Source: Pantoea anthophila
GTDB lineage: Bacteria > Pseudomonadota > Gammaproteobacteria > Enterobacterales > Enterobacteriaceae
Direction of reading: 5' to 3'
Assembly (NCBI RefSeq): GCF_006494375.1
Contig: NZ_VHIZ01000016.1
Span: 1 to 38,204 of the forward strand
Length of the DNA: 38,204 nucleotides
The notes beneath the pieces are model-generated. The model was not told the origin of the DNA. It worked only from the letters and a program-made list of their open reading frames with translations, and did no database searches. This document shows positions 9,727-17,051 of this stretch, in pieces. The translations under genes and the position numbers were made by a program. The first letter of the stretch is position 1, and every line of letters begins with the position of its first letter.

Positions 9727-11450
9727 AGCTCTTTACTCATCCATTCGCGAATCACCAGCGCAACAACGCGCGGATCGTTTTCTGACATGTCGCGGATGCG
9801 TTGACTCATCACTTCTGCGCTCATGCGGTTGTTAGACTTACGTTCCTGCTCCAGCTCATCTTTGCTGAGCTGCACACTAAAGGCTTCCTCTTCTTCCTGC
9901 TGCGTGGCGCGGGCGGCAACGGCTTCGGCGGCGGCTTTCTCGGCAGCCTGCTTACGCACCAGATGCGGACGCACCATCTTGCGGTAGAGAATGAAGGCCA
10001 CCAGTGCAATCAACAGCCATTTACCCGCACTCATCAGCTGATCAAAGAAGGACTGCTGCTGCCAGAAGGGCAGGTCGGTGCTCACCGGCTCAGTCGAGTT
10101 GAACTGCGAGTTCACCACGTTGATGCTGTCGCCACGCGTCTGGGAGTAACCCATCGCTTCACGGGTCAGATCTTCAATCTGCTTCAGCTGCGCTTCATTC
10201 AGCGCGACCGTTTTGCCTTTGTCGTCGGTACGGAAGTTCACCACCACCGCAACGGAAAGCCGCTGTACGTCACCCACGTTGAGTTTGGTATGACGAATGG
10301 TGCGGTCCAGCTCGTAGTTCACGGTGTCATCACGACGTGAGTTGGTCGGCGTCGCGCTGGCTGTGGCGGTGCTGGTGGTCTGGCCGGCGTTGTTCTGTCC
10401 GTTAGCATTCTGACCATTGGCGTTCTGGCCATTGGCCGCATTGTTATTTGGCGTTGTGACCGGCGCTGAGTTAGCTGGCGCAGGCTGGTTAGAGAGTGCG
10501 CCCGGCACGCCACCCGGATACGGGCTGCCCGACTGATCGCTGGTGCTGGTCTGACGCGAACGGATCGCCGTATTCGACGGATTCGCGTTAGGCTGATATT
10601 TCTCGTCAGTCTGCTCGCTGGTATCGAAGTTGATCTGCGCGGTGACCTGCGCATGCACGTTGCCCTGGCCCACGATAGGGTTCAGAATCGCTTCAATACG
10701 TTGCTGATAACGCGCTTCCACTTCAGAGGCATATTTCAGCTGTGCATCATTCAGATCGCGCCCGACTGAGTCGGAGCGGGTCAGCAGGCGACCAGTCTGA
10801 TCAACGACCGTCACGTTGCCCGGCGGTAAACCGGCGACGCTGCTGGAGACCATATGGACGATGGCCTGAATCTGGCCTTCATCGAGCGCACGGCCAGGCT
10901 GCAGCGTTAAGGTGACAGAGGCAGACGGGGCTTTCTGCTCACGCACGAACAGGGTCGGTTTTGGCATCGCCAGATGGACACGGGCGCTTTTGACCGGGCC
11001 GAGTAATTCGATCGTGCGGGCCAGCTCGCCTTCCAGCGCGCGCTGATAGTTAACCTGCTCGCTGAACTGGCTGATGCCGAACTTCTCTTTATCGAGCAGT
11101 TCAAACCCCACCGAGCCGCCTTTCGGCAGACCCTGCTGAGCCAGACGCAGACGCAGCTCGTGCACGTTAGCCTCAGGCACCATCAGTGCGCCGCCGTTTT
11201 CAGCGAAGCGATAGGGGATGTTCATCTGCGTCAGCTGCGTGACGATAGCCCCGCCATCTTCATCAGAGAGGTTGTTGTAAAGCACGCTGTAGCTGGGCTG
11301 TTTTGCCCACAGCACCATCGCGATGACGATCGCGATAACGGCGGCGGCGGCGACGATAAGAGGAATACGCGGATTGGCGCGCAGGCGAGCGAGCAGGTCA
11401 CCGATGCCTTTCTTTTCTTGATCTGGTGTGGCGGCTGTACTCGCATTCAT
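9723..11450 (-). CDS. fliF: FliF, MS-ring protein
   Basis: The 575-residue protein has an N-terminal membrane helix (about 32-50), ring-building motifs ([40 protein letters not shown]) and a second membrane helix (about 460-478). A C-terminal cytoplasmic tail binds FliG. FliF is the first structure assembled in the basal body. A Ser/Asn/Gln-rich linker with three ANGQN repeats lies around residues 338-352. It heads the fliFGHIJK operon and is divergent from fliE. Confidence 0.98.
   Translation of the reverse strand: MNASTAATPDQEKKGIGDLLARLRANPRIPLIVAAAAVIAIVIAMVLWAKQPSYSVLYNNLSDEDGGAIVTQLTQMNIPYRFAENGGALMVPEANVHELRLRLAQQGLPKGGSVGFELLDKEKFGISQFSEQVNYQRALEGELARTIELLGPVKSARVHLAMPKPTLFVREQKAPSASVTLTLQPGRALDEGQIQAIVHMVSSSVAGLPPGNVTVVDQTGRLLTRSDSVGRDLNDAQLKYASEVEARYQQRIEAILNPIVGQGNVHAQVTAQINFDTSEQTDEKYQPNANPSNTAIRSRQTSTSDQSGSPYPGGVPGALSNQPAPANSAPVTTPNNNAANGQNANGQNANGQNNAGQTTSTATASATPTNSRRDDTVNYELDRTIRHTKLNVGDVQRLSVAVVVNFRTDDKGKTVALNEAQLKQIEDLTREAMGYSQTRGDSINVVNSQFNSTEPVSTDLPFWQQQSFFDQLMSAGKWLLIALVAFILYRKMVRPHLVRKQAAEKAAAEAVAARATQQEEEEAFSVQLSKDELEQERKSNNRMSAEVMSQRIRDMSENDPRVVALVIREWMSKEL
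10392..10436. repeat. Three tandem 15 bp repeats inside fliF
   Basis: Three 15 bp units follow one another without a gap at 10392-10406, 10407-10421 and 10422-10436, for example GTTCTGGCCATTGGC. Read on the coding strand they give repeated Ala-Asn-Gly-Gln-Asn in the periplasmic linker of FliF. In-frame 15 bp units could expand or contract without breaking the gene. Confidence 0.8.
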
Positions 11451-11682
11451 GACCGATTCCTGCCTGACGTAATTGACCGGGTAAGTTGAGATGGCAAAAC
11501 AGACTCCCTGACCTGCGTAGATAAAATTTCCACTTCAATGCCAGGCATTATTAGGTGATAAGCAAAATTCGATGCGTGGATAAGGTAGGTTTTTTGCTGT
11601 CATTTAGCGCCTTTGTCTCATTGACAACGTGTTAACTTTTGCCCACAGAAAAAATCCCACCCTCTTTTATAAGGTATCGTTC
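11451..11682. promoter_or_regulatory. Divergent fliF / fliE promoter region
   Basis: This 232 bp gap separates two divergent class 2 flagellar transcription units. In E. coli both are activated by FlhD4C2. A perfect 13 bp palindrome, AATGCCAGGCATT (11537-11549), resembles back-to-back halves of the AATG-type FlhDC site, but the match to the full consensus is weak. No sigma-28 octamer pair is present. Treat this as a promoter region with the exact sites unresolved. Confidence 0.5.
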
Positions 11683-11994
11683 ATGTCTATTCAGGCTATT
11701 GACGGCGTACTCCAGCAGCTTCAGGTCACCTCACTGCAGGCCAGCAACCGCAGCAGTGAAGCCACAAATCAGATCGACTTTGGTGCAACCATGAAGGCCG
11801 CACTGGATAAGATCAGCGAAACGCAGACGACCGCACGCACCCAGGCGCAGGATTTTGAGATGGGGAAACCCGGCGTGGCGCTGAATGATGTGATGGTCGA
11901 TCTCCAGAAATCCTCTATCTCCATGCAGATGGGGATTCAGGTCAGGAACAAGCTGGTCTCGGCGTACAGCGAGATTATGAATATGCAGGTGTAG
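11683..11994 (+). CDS. fliE: FliE, MS ring-rod junction protein
   Basis: The protein is 103 residues from [13 protein letters not shown], with the family-typical [17 protein letters not shown] and the C-terminal [17 protein letters not shown]. FliE is the first protein exported and joins the MS ring to the rod. The frame is open upstream to 11629, but family length and N-terminus support the ATG at 11683. It is a single-gene unit divergent from fliF, as in E. coli. Confidence 0.96.
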   Translation: MSIQAIDGVLQQLQVTSLQASNRSSEATNQIDFGATMKAALDKISETQTTARTQAQDFEMGKPGVALNDVMVDLQKSSISMQMGIQVRNKLVSAYSEIMNMQV

Positions 11995-12218
11995 CAAAGC
12001 TGAACCGGCTGGACGGGTAAAAACAGCGTGTGAAGGTTGAGGTCGCATAACGGATCGCCCTCCCAAGTCTGCACAGAAGGGTGGGGCTGAGAACGGTGGC
12101 ATCAGCAATCGCGCCATCCTTCGCTATACTCCTTCACATCCCGGGCGGCGAGGGAGGAAACGCGCTTTCTCCTGTATCGCTGCTCTGTTTCCCTTCGCTC
12201 CAGCAGGACGCCAGCATT

Positions 12219-12560
12219 ATGAATAAAAGAGTTACCCTGATAGCCTATCTGTTCGCCTTGTCAGCCCCCGCCTTCTCTGCCACGCAGTGCGGGCCGTTCT
12301 ATCTGAAAGCGGATAAGAATCACTGGTTCTCCGTCAATGGCGAACGTGCGAAAACGCAGAGAGTGACGTTCAGTAAGGAGAAGGGGGATTACGAAAACGC
12401 AACGGTAAAGCTGCGGGCTAAAAACGCCCGGGCGCCGGGCATGGTTGATTTAGAGCAGACAACGCGCGCGGGGAAAGCAGAGCTCAGGGCTGAAATCGTC
12501 CGAACCAGCCAGAATCAGATTCGGATACGCGGATCTTACGATTGTGTACAGGCGGAGTAA
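12219..12560 (+). CDS. Small secreted or periplasmic protein, unknown function
   Basis: I do not recognise this 113-residue protein. It begins with a clear signal peptide (MNKRVTLIAYLFALSAPAFSA, about 21 residues; cut after AFSA). The mature part is about 92 residues, basic, and has two cysteines (in QCGPF near its start and YDC near its end) that could form one disulfide. The frame is open upstream to 12081, but the signal peptide and an AGGA-like site fix the ATG at 12219. It stands alone on the plus strand downstream of fliE. No enzyme motif is visible. Confidence 0.7.
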   Translation: MNKRVTLIAYLFALSAPAFSATQCGPFYLKADKNHWFSVNGERAKTQRVTFSKEKGDYENATVKLRAKNARAPGMVDLEQTTRAGKAELRAEIVRTSQNQIRIRGSYDCVQAE

Positions 12561-12677
12561 GCCGGGCTGCCACAACCGCCTCTGTTAGCATGTCGCCGCT
12601 TCCGGTGGTCAGCATCGGACAAAGAGCGGCACATGATGCCTGCGTGCAAACGCCATGATCAAGGCCAGGCTATCAGA

Positions 12678-13034
12678 CTATCGTGATGTCCGGCACGCTG
12701 TGACCATATCTGAAATCGCGGCCTGAACGTCAGATGCCTTCGGGTCAGCGTAGAAGGTGGCACTGGTCTGGTTGCGGCTAAACCTGTCAATCTCGACCCA
12801 CGCGACCGTTTCGCCATCCTGTTCAAGGTTAAATCTTTTTGTTCCTCCCGGCAGCGGATCATCCTGAGCCAGGTAAAGCTGCCGATTCTGTGCCGCCTCA
12901 CTCAGGCAGGACTCAAGCTGCCAGGGATGCCCGTCAAAATACGCCATTTTTACCTGAGGATGCAGTCCGACGCGTCCCATGTCCACGCATCCGCTCAGCA
13001 GAATCAGGCTCAGGGCAATAACGCTTTTTTTCAT
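12678..13034 (-). CDS. Small outer-membrane-type lipoprotein, unknown function
   Basis: The 118-residue protein from MKKSVIALSLILLSGCVDMG has a textbook lipobox (LLSG|C), so it should be lipid-anchored at Cys16. Asp follows two residues later (C-V-D), so sorting is hard to call. The remainder (PWQLESCLSEAAQNR, KRFNLEQDGETVAWVEIDRF) resembles small periplasmic domains but I do not recognise the family. Two Cys residues (in ESCLS and TACRTSR) could pair. ATGs at 13049 or 13124 are possible, but the one at 13034 gives the cleanest signal peptide. Confidence 0.72.
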   Translation of the reverse strand: MKKSVIALSLILLSGCVDMGRVGLHPQVKMAYFDGHPWQLESCLSEAAQNRQLYLAQDDPLPGGTKRFNLEQDGETVAWVEIDRFSRNQTSATFYADPKASDVQAAISDMVTACRTSR

Positions 13035-13292
13035 TCCATATACTCTCATCGTTGCTGACGCTCTGCGTCGTGACAAAGAAATCAGTTCCCTGTCATTCCG
13101 GACAGATAATAGCGAATTACACAATGATAATCCGGCTGCATCACGATATTCGTGTGCTGTTAAGGCGTCGTAAAGAGAAGGGGGAAAGCGGGCAGCGCAT
13201 CAGACGCGTTAATCTTCAGCGGTCAATTACAGTGGGGAGGGCGACAGAGAGCGTGACAGACCAGCGCGCCCGGAGGACGCGCCTCACAGGAG

Positions 13293-13496
13293 TTACTGCG
13301 CTTTGAAAGGATCTTTTTTATCATCCTGGCTGTCATCATTTTTTCGCGGCACTTCCCCGTGATCTTTTGGGGCATCCGTCGCAGGGTGATCATCTTCCTC
13401 ATAAGCGTTGCCCGCGTGCGGCGCTGCTTCCGGCAGACTCTTGCTCACCTCACCTTCATGCTTACGTTCTTCGTTCGTTTTGTGCTTAAACATCAT
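13293..13496 (-). CDS. Small, highly charged, probably disordered protein
   Basis: The 67-residue product is almost entirely hydrophilic. It is rich in Lys, Glu, Asp, His and Pro (KHKTNEERKHEGEVSKS, DDSQDDKKDPF) with no hydrophobic core, so it is likely disordered. A strong AAGGAG site sits 5 nt before the ATG, which argues for a real gene. Function is unknown. Its make-up recalls small stress-related proteins, but that is only an impression. A codon later a second ATG (MFKHK) is an equal choice of start. Confidence 0.6.
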   Translation of the reverse strand: MMFKHKTNEERKHEGEVSKSLPEAAPHAGNAYEEDDHPATDAPKDHGEVPRKNDDSQDDKKDPFKAQ

Positions 13497-13645
13497 TCGC
13501 TCCTTTTGGTTCCCAGTGCTGTAAGTCTAGACCAGCGCTGAGATCTCGCCTCCGGCCCTGTCAGAGACATCGACGTGAAAGGAGCTCTCTTCACTGCGGG
13601 CAACTCCAGCACCAGGCTGTCAGTAACTTCGATTAAAAAATTCGA

Positions 13646-13673
13646 TTGAACTGATTAACAAAAGGCATATAGT
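13646..13673 (+). promoter_or_regulatory. Predicted sigma-70 promoter for the 82-residue gene
   Basis: TTGAAC (13646-13651) and TATAGT (13668-13673) are separated by 16 bp, a good sigma-70-type pair. A start site near 13680 would leave a short leader of about 20 nt that includes the CAGGAG ribosome-binding site of the gene at 13701. Confidence 0.5.
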
Positions 13674-13700
13674 GAGCTGCGTTACCAGGAGATAGAGATT

Positions 13701-13949
13701 ATGTTACGAGATCATTTAAAAATTGAAGCGGAAGACCAGTTAATCGAGCAGCGGTCGCTGAGCCTGCGAAATCGGGGTCAGGAAGAGGTCACCGAGTGGA
13801 TTATTGTTAACCGCGAAGGGGTTAAAAAGGGCGACGTCACGCTGTTCGATAAACTCACAACCCGCCGCTCATGGCCGGTCAGCTACCGGATTATGCAGAC
13901 CGACCTGCAGGGTAATGTGGTTGTCGATCGGCTGACCGACGCACTCTGA
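13701..13949 (+). CDS. Small cytoplasmic protein, unknown function
   Basis: The 82-residue protein has a well-spaced CAGGAG ribosome-binding site and a predicted promoter just upstream. It is soluble and charged with a hydrophobic strand-like centre (EWIIVNREG, PVSYRIMQTDLQGNVVVDRL), suggesting a compact mixed alpha/beta fold. I do not recognise the family. It faces the repressor gene and shares the hairpin at 13991-14014 with it. Confidence 0.65.
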   Translation: MLRDHLKIEAEDQLIEQRSLSLRNRGQEEVTEWIIVNREGVKKGDVTLFDKLTTRRSWPVSYRIMQTDLQGNVVVDRLTDAL

Positions 13950-13990
13950 TTTCCCGACATATTGCCACCACGGTTAAATGCAGAACCGAT

Positions 13991-14014
13991 AACCCGCACC
14001 CGGCGGGTTTTTTT
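13991..14014. terminator. Intrinsic terminator of the 82-residue gene
   Basis: A GC-rich hairpin (ACCCG.../...CGGGT with a short loop) runs into seven Ts on the plus strand ending at 14014. It lies between two convergent genes and touches the repressor stop codon. Confidence 0.8.
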
Positions 14015-14645
14015 ATGGCTGACGAAAGCGGCGCAGTTCGACCAGTGTACCAATCAGCTTCAGGTTATCGCGCCGGGAGTGCAGCTCAGGAAAATTGATA
14101 TTGACCGGCGCGAGTTCAAACTGCGTGACACCCTCTTCACTGCCTCGCTGACGCCAGGTTCGCAGCAGAGCGACCTGTTGCTGTAGCGCCAGCACGCTGT
14201 CGCCCGGCTGCGGTGACAGGCTGGGATCGATAATCACCACATCATCGCGCAGAATCGCCGGTGCCATCGACTGATCCTCTACCCGAAGGGCAAAACTCTG
14301 CTGAGACAGCGCCATATCGTTATGCATCAGACGATCCTGCCGGACAGAACCGACATCACTCAGCCATTGCGCCACATCGCGCTGCGCCAGCAAAGGAATC
14401 TGGTGCAGCCCGGCCCAGGCACTTTCGCTGAAAACAGGACCATCACCCTCTATCAGAAAGGCCGGTGCGCAGCCCAGTGCTTCAGAGAGCCGAAGCAGGT
14501 TTTCGCCACGCGGCAGAGTCTCCTCTTTTTCCCATTGTGAAACGGCCACATGGGACACGTTTACCTGCTGCGCCAGCTGCTTCTGCGTTAACTGCAGTGA
14601 CTTGCGTCGGAGTCGGATGCGATCACCCAGGGTTTCGTTTTTCAT
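14013..14645 (-). CDS. P22 C2-like repressor (HTH_3 + degenerate S24 domain)
   Basis: This 210-residue protein has an N-terminal helix-turn-helix (about 6-60) very close to phage P22 C2, as I remember that sequence. The recognition helix SHVAVSQWEK occupies residues 31-40, versus SNVAISQWER at the same numbers in C2. The C-terminal LexA/S24-like domain keeps the serine (VEDQSMAP, Ser126). The expected catalytic Lys region reads ALLRTW with no Lys, and the Ala-Gly cleavage pair is Val-Ala (about 91-92). I infer a dimeric repressor that does not self-cleave. Two P22-type operators lie in its upstream gap, where they would control it and the divergent genes. No integrase or other phage genes are near. 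Confidence 0.85.
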   Translation of the reverse strand: MKNETLGDRIRLRRKSLQLTQKQLAQQVNVSHVAVSQWEKEETLPRGENLLRLSEALGCAPAFLIEGDGPVFSESAWAGLHQIPLLAQRDVAQWLSDVGSVRQDRLMHNDMALSQQSFALRVEDQSMAPAILRDDVVIIDPSLSPQPGDSVLALQQQVALLRTWRQRGSEEGVTQFELAPVNINFPELHSRRDNLKLIGTLVELRRFRQP

Positions 14646-14670
14646 CTGCTTGACTTTTTGGTTAAGAGTG

Positions 14671-14688
14671 ACTTAAGTATACTTAAAC
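14671..14688. promoter_or_regulatory. P22-type operator O1 (repressor side)
   Basis: ACTTAAGTATACTTAAAC fits the P22 C2 operator pattern ANTNAAG-N4-CTTNANT except for the last base. It contains a perfect 14 bp palindrome, TTAAGTATACTTAA (14673-14686). On the minus strand it covers a predicted -10 (TATACT) that sits 16 bp from TTGCTT, a likely promoter for the repressor gene. Confidence 0.75.
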
Positions 14689-14693
14689 CTGTT

Positions 14694-14711
14694 ATTTAAG
14701 CAATCTTAAAT
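14694..14711. promoter_or_regulatory. P22-type operator O2 (divergent-gene side)
   Basis: ATTTAAGCAATCTTAAAT matches the P22 C2 operator pattern ANTNAAG-N4-CTTNANT at every fixed position. Its centre is 23 bp from that of O1, about two helical turns, as expected for cooperative binding. It overlaps a possible plus-strand promoter (TTAAAC-N17-TTAAAT, 14683-14711) for the two membrane genes. Confidence 0.78.
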
Positions 14712-14781
14712 TCGTGGGGGAAAAGGTGGCTGTTAAGCATGCCGTGAGTTCCAGAGACCTTACCGGAAAAAGGGGTGTGGC

Positions 14782-15168
14782 ATGGAAAGTAGTCTGATTA
14801 CCAGTATGGGTGCGTTAGTTCTGGGTGGGGGCGCCGCAGCACTTTTCTGGAAACCGTTGTTGGCGGGTATCGCCTCAATCGTGACCAGTAATCGGGCAGG
14901 CGGCGAAATTATTACCAGTTACAAAGAGCAGGTAGTGTTGCTGAAAGAGAGCAATGCGCTGATACGGGAGGAGAATGATGAGTTACGCGAACGGCACGAC
15001 AGAAATCTGCGGCGTATTGCCACGCTTGAAACCGATCTCCGGTTAATCAAAAACGCAGTGGGTATTTTACTGGCTATGACCGAAACCGATCAGAACGATA
15101 AGTTTCGTAATGAAATTGATCGGCTTATCTCAACTCTGGAGGATCGCAGCGATGACACCGATAAATAG
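14782..15168 (+). CDS. Single-pass membrane coiled-coil protein, unknown function
   Basis: The 128-residue protein has one Gly/Ala/Leu-rich membrane segment at the N-terminus (about residues 6-33). A long charged coiled coil follows (about 45-120, for example LLKESNALIREENDELRERH). An AGGGG site precedes the ATG. I do not recognise the family. Its size and topology recall small phage holin-like or pore-accessory proteins, but no homology is claimed. It is the first gene of a two-gene unit facing the C2-like repressor, so its expression is probably silenced by that repressor. Confidence 0.75.
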   Translation: MESSLITSMGALVLGGGAAALFWKPLLAGIASIVTSNRAGGEIITSYKEQVVLLKESNALIREENDELRERHDRNLRRIATLETDLRLIKNAVGILLAMTETDQNDKFRNEIDRLISTLEDRSDDTDK

Positions 15169-15487
15169 TCCTTTGACCGTTCTGACATACCGGCGAAAAG
15201 TGATTCTCGGCGGAATTCTGCTGAGCTGTTCGATGATCTGCATCCTGATGACCATCATTTTTCTCTATGTCAGCAACACCGCAAATAAACGGGTGGAGGA
15301 GATCCGGGCGGATTACCGGGTGATCGCCGCCCGCCGTGAGGACAAAGTCGATCTGCTCACGGATCAGGTTGCGGCGTTGCAGCATAAGCTTGATGCGCTG
15401 CCCGATCGCACAGCAGATAAAACGGTCAACAAAGTCAAAGAGGTGGTAAAAGAGGGCGATTTACCTTCGGCCGAAACGGGGCAATAG
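15152..15487 (+). CDS. Membrane-anchored coiled-coil protein, unknown function
   Basis: The 111-residue protein starts at the ATG at 15152 with a GGAGG site just upstream. It overlaps the previous gene by 17 nt, so translation is probably coupled. One strong membrane helix (about residues 17-40) is followed by a coiled coil (about 45-85) and a Lys/Asp-rich tail. This N-anchor plus coiled coil resembles the topology of phage i-spanins (Rz), but that is inference only. With its partner it forms the likely effector part of the repressor-controlled module. Confidence 0.72.
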   Translation: MTPINSPLTVLTYRRKVILGGILLSCSMICILMTIIFLYVSNTANKRVEEIRADYRVIAARREDKVDLLTDQVAALQHKLDALPDRTADKTVNKVKEVVKEGDLPSAETGQ

Positions 15488-15645
15488 CCGTAACTTCCGA
15501 TTATTCCTAGGGCGGCTTCGCTATTATCGACTACGTTTAAATCTCCGGGCGACATTTTCTATCTTGAATGCAGGCCCGCTGATTGGCTGGTTGATGAACC
15601 GCAAAGCCTAATCACTTTGGAAAACTGACCAGAAGGAAAATTAGC

Positions 15646-15912
15646 ATGAGCGATTCAACCGAAACCAAGACCAAAAACGATTATCTGCGTGACGTAACGT
15701 CGCAGCTGAAAGAGATGCGCCACTATGCGCAGACCAACACTGAAACCCTCTCCAGCCACTGGTTAGCCTTTGATGCCGGTGAATATAAAGACAAGACCAA
15801 CGCTGACCGAATCGATGCGTTGCTCAACAAACAGGGTAAACTGCTGGACGACCTGGATGCCGCCATTCAGGATATTGAGATTGAAATTAATCACAGTGAG
15901 CAGGAGAGCTGA
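15646..15912 (+). CDS. Small acidic helical protein, unknown function
   Basis: The 88-residue protein is acidic, soluble and mostly helical (DYLRDVTSQLKEMRHYAQTN, LLDDLDAAIQDIEIEINHSE), with an AAGGA site before the ATG. I do not recognise it. It lies on its own about 160 bp after the membrane pair and converges on the DinI-like gene, sharing a hairpin. No promoter was identified. Confidence 0.65.
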   Translation: MSDSTETKTKNDYLRDVTSQLKEMRHYAQTNTETLSSHWLAFDAGEYKDKTNADRIDALLNKQGKLLDDLDAAIQDIEIEINHSEQES

Positions 15913-15934
15913 TTTCTCTCCCGCTAACTGATGC

Positions 15935-15963
15935 GGTGGCCGATCAGGGATTAATCGGCCACC
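15935..15963. terminator. Convergent hairpin, possible bidirectional terminator
   Basis: GGTGGCCGAT (15935-15944) pairs perfectly with ATCGGCCACC (15954-15963) around a 9 nt loop, between two convergent genes and overlapping the stop of the DinI-like gene. Neither side has a good T-run, so termination may be partial or the structure may protect the 3' ends. Confidence 0.5.
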
Positions 15964-16190
15964 AGCCACATTTCCGCTTCGTCGAACATCTCTTCCACGA
16001 TACGCGCAACCGTCGCTTTATCGTTCTTACTCAAATCTGTGTCAATCGCATTACGCTCCATCGGCTTAACCTTAACTTCAATGTCAGGAAAGACCCGATG
16101 CACCCGCTTTTCCAGCTCCTCAAGAATCATCTCGCGAGCACCCGGTAAACCGGCAACGTTGCGCTTGTCATAAATCAATTCAACAAACAT
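15951..16190 (-). CDS. DinI-family SOS protein
   Basis: The 79-residue protein matches the DinI family. It has an N-terminal strand (MFVELIYDK), a helix (REMILEELEKRVHRVFPD), a strand (EVKVKPM) and a final acidic helix ending in DEAEMWLVAD. E. coli DinI ends similarly in ESADDWFVSE. DinI proteins bind RecA filaments through the acidic C-terminal helix and tune the SOS response. A full LexA box lies 39 bp upstream. Because several DinI paralogues exist, some of them on phages and plasmids, no gene symbol is given. Confidence 0.85.
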   Translation of the reverse strand: MFVELIYDKRNVAGLPGAREMILEELEKRVHRVFPDIEVKVKPMERNAIDTDLSKNDKATVARIVEEMFDEAEMWLVAD

Positions 16191-16224
16191 GATGGCAATC
16201 CATTCAGGGCAAAATCGCTGATCT

Positions 16225-16252
16225 ATAATACTGTAAATAAAAACAGTAGCAA
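16225..16252 (-). promoter_or_regulatory. LexA-controlled promoter of the dinI-like gene
   Basis: TACTGTAAATAAAAACAGTA (16229-16248) has the LexA consensus CTGT-N8-ACAG flanked by TA on both sides. On the minus strand, -35 TTGCTA (16252-16247) and -10 TATTAT (16230-16225) are 16 bp apart. The LexA core fills the spacer exactly, so LexA would block RNA polymerase. Confidence 0.88.
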
Positions 16253-16367
16253 GGTTGCGCGCCGGTTTTGACGCAAATTTTTATGCCGTCCGGGCCGCCA
16301 TCTTCAGCTGGAAAAATGCGCGCGCATCGCGACATAATGGCGGCTTACTCTTCAGGAGGCCTGCGCG

Positions 16368-16655
16368 ATGCGACAACTGGTAATCGATATTCTGCTTAAG
16401 CTGGCGAAAATGGATGTGGATGCTAAAGAGCTGACCGCTCAGATTGAAGCCCAGTCGCTGCTGGTTGCGGCGCTGCTGGTACAGGCAAAACAGGATAACT
16501 CCCTGACCATTACCGAAACCGTACAGGATGCGATTGTCACCGCCTCCCGCTCTTCAGCCGAATTTATGCAGTCCGATGTTGATCTGCTGCTGACCCACAT
16601 TAATCGTCTGCTGGCCGTGGCCAGTTATGTTGAGGTGAAGGGCAGGACCCCCTGA
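16368..16655 (+). CDS. IraP-like anti-adaptor (RpoS stabiliser)
   Basis: The 95-residue helical protein resembles E. coli IraP from its N-terminus. MRQLVIDILLKLAKMDVDAK and KELTAQIEAQSLLVAALL line up with the IraP pattern M.NLI.ELL.KLA and KEL.AQVEAL...V.A.L, and the size is similar (86 in E. coli). IraP binds RssB and protects RpoS from ClpXP. A strong AGGAGG site 8 nt before the ATG supports the start. The C-terminal half is less similar, so this may be a diverged relative. Confidence 0.68.
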   Translation: MRQLVIDILLKLAKMDVDAKELTAQIEAQSLLVAALLVQAKQDNSLTITETVQDAIVTASRSSAEFMQSDVDLLLTHINRLLAVASYVEVKGRTP

Positions 16656-16676
16656 GCGCGCGGGCAGGGTGAAACT

Positions 16677-16717
16677 GACCTCTGAAGAAGATTAACCGGC
16701 ACGCGTCTTCAGAGGTC
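16677..16717. terminator. Perfect 12 bp stem between convergent genes
   Basis: GACCTCTGAAGA (16677-16688) pairs perfectly with TCTTCAGAGGTC (16706-16717). It follows the IraP-like gene and precedes the end of the convergent hypothetical gene. No strong T-run is present, so it is a probable shared terminator. Confidence 0.6.
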
Positions 16718-16724
16718 GCCTTAA

Positions 16725-17051
16725 TCAGAGCTCGTTTTTAATGCAGAACTCTTCCCAGCTCATCCCCAGTGACGCAGCATGCGATTTGAGATAAGCCTCG
16801 ATAGCTTCAGCCGCCACCGCTTTATCCGGCTCAGCGAGCTGGATAGAAAAAATCATGCCATCCAGATTCTTCTGACGCAGGAAGGCCGCATAGATGCGTT
16901 CAGCATGCCATTCGCGCAGCTCTCGCAGCGAGAGATTGGCCGCGCGGGCATCGCTCTCAGTCAGTTCATCAAGGGCAGCCTGAAAGTCCGGGTGGGCGGT
17001 AAAAAACATCTCGCGTGCCTGCGCGTAGTAGGCTTCTGGGGTTTTCATCAT
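16725..17051 (-). CDS. Small cytoplasmic protein, possibly DUF6388-like
   Basis: The 108-residue soluble helical protein starts MMKTPEAYYAQAREMFFTAHPDF and ends SLGMSWEEFCIKNEL. Short proteins with a ...AHP... N-terminus and a final WEEFC motif are what I recall for the DUF6388 group, but I could not confirm this. An AGGA site 5 nt upstream fixes the start at 17051 rather than at the frame opening at 17114. Function is unknown. Confidence 0.62.
   Translation of the reverse strand: MMKTPEAYYAQAREMFFTAHPDFQAALDELTESDARAANLSLRELREWHAERIYAAFLRQKNLDGMIFSIQLAEPDKAVAAEAIEAYLKSHAASLGMSWEEFCIKNEL

Noticed and set aside
13983..13990. ACCGATAA as a sigma-28 -10 element
   Set aside because: No -35 octamer occurs 11 nt upstream, and it sits just before a terminator.
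14661..14677. Third P22-type operator next to O1
   Set aside because: A TTAAG/CTTAA pair is present, but with 5 bp spacing and overlapping O1. Only one half fits the ANTNAAG-N4-CTTNANT pattern.
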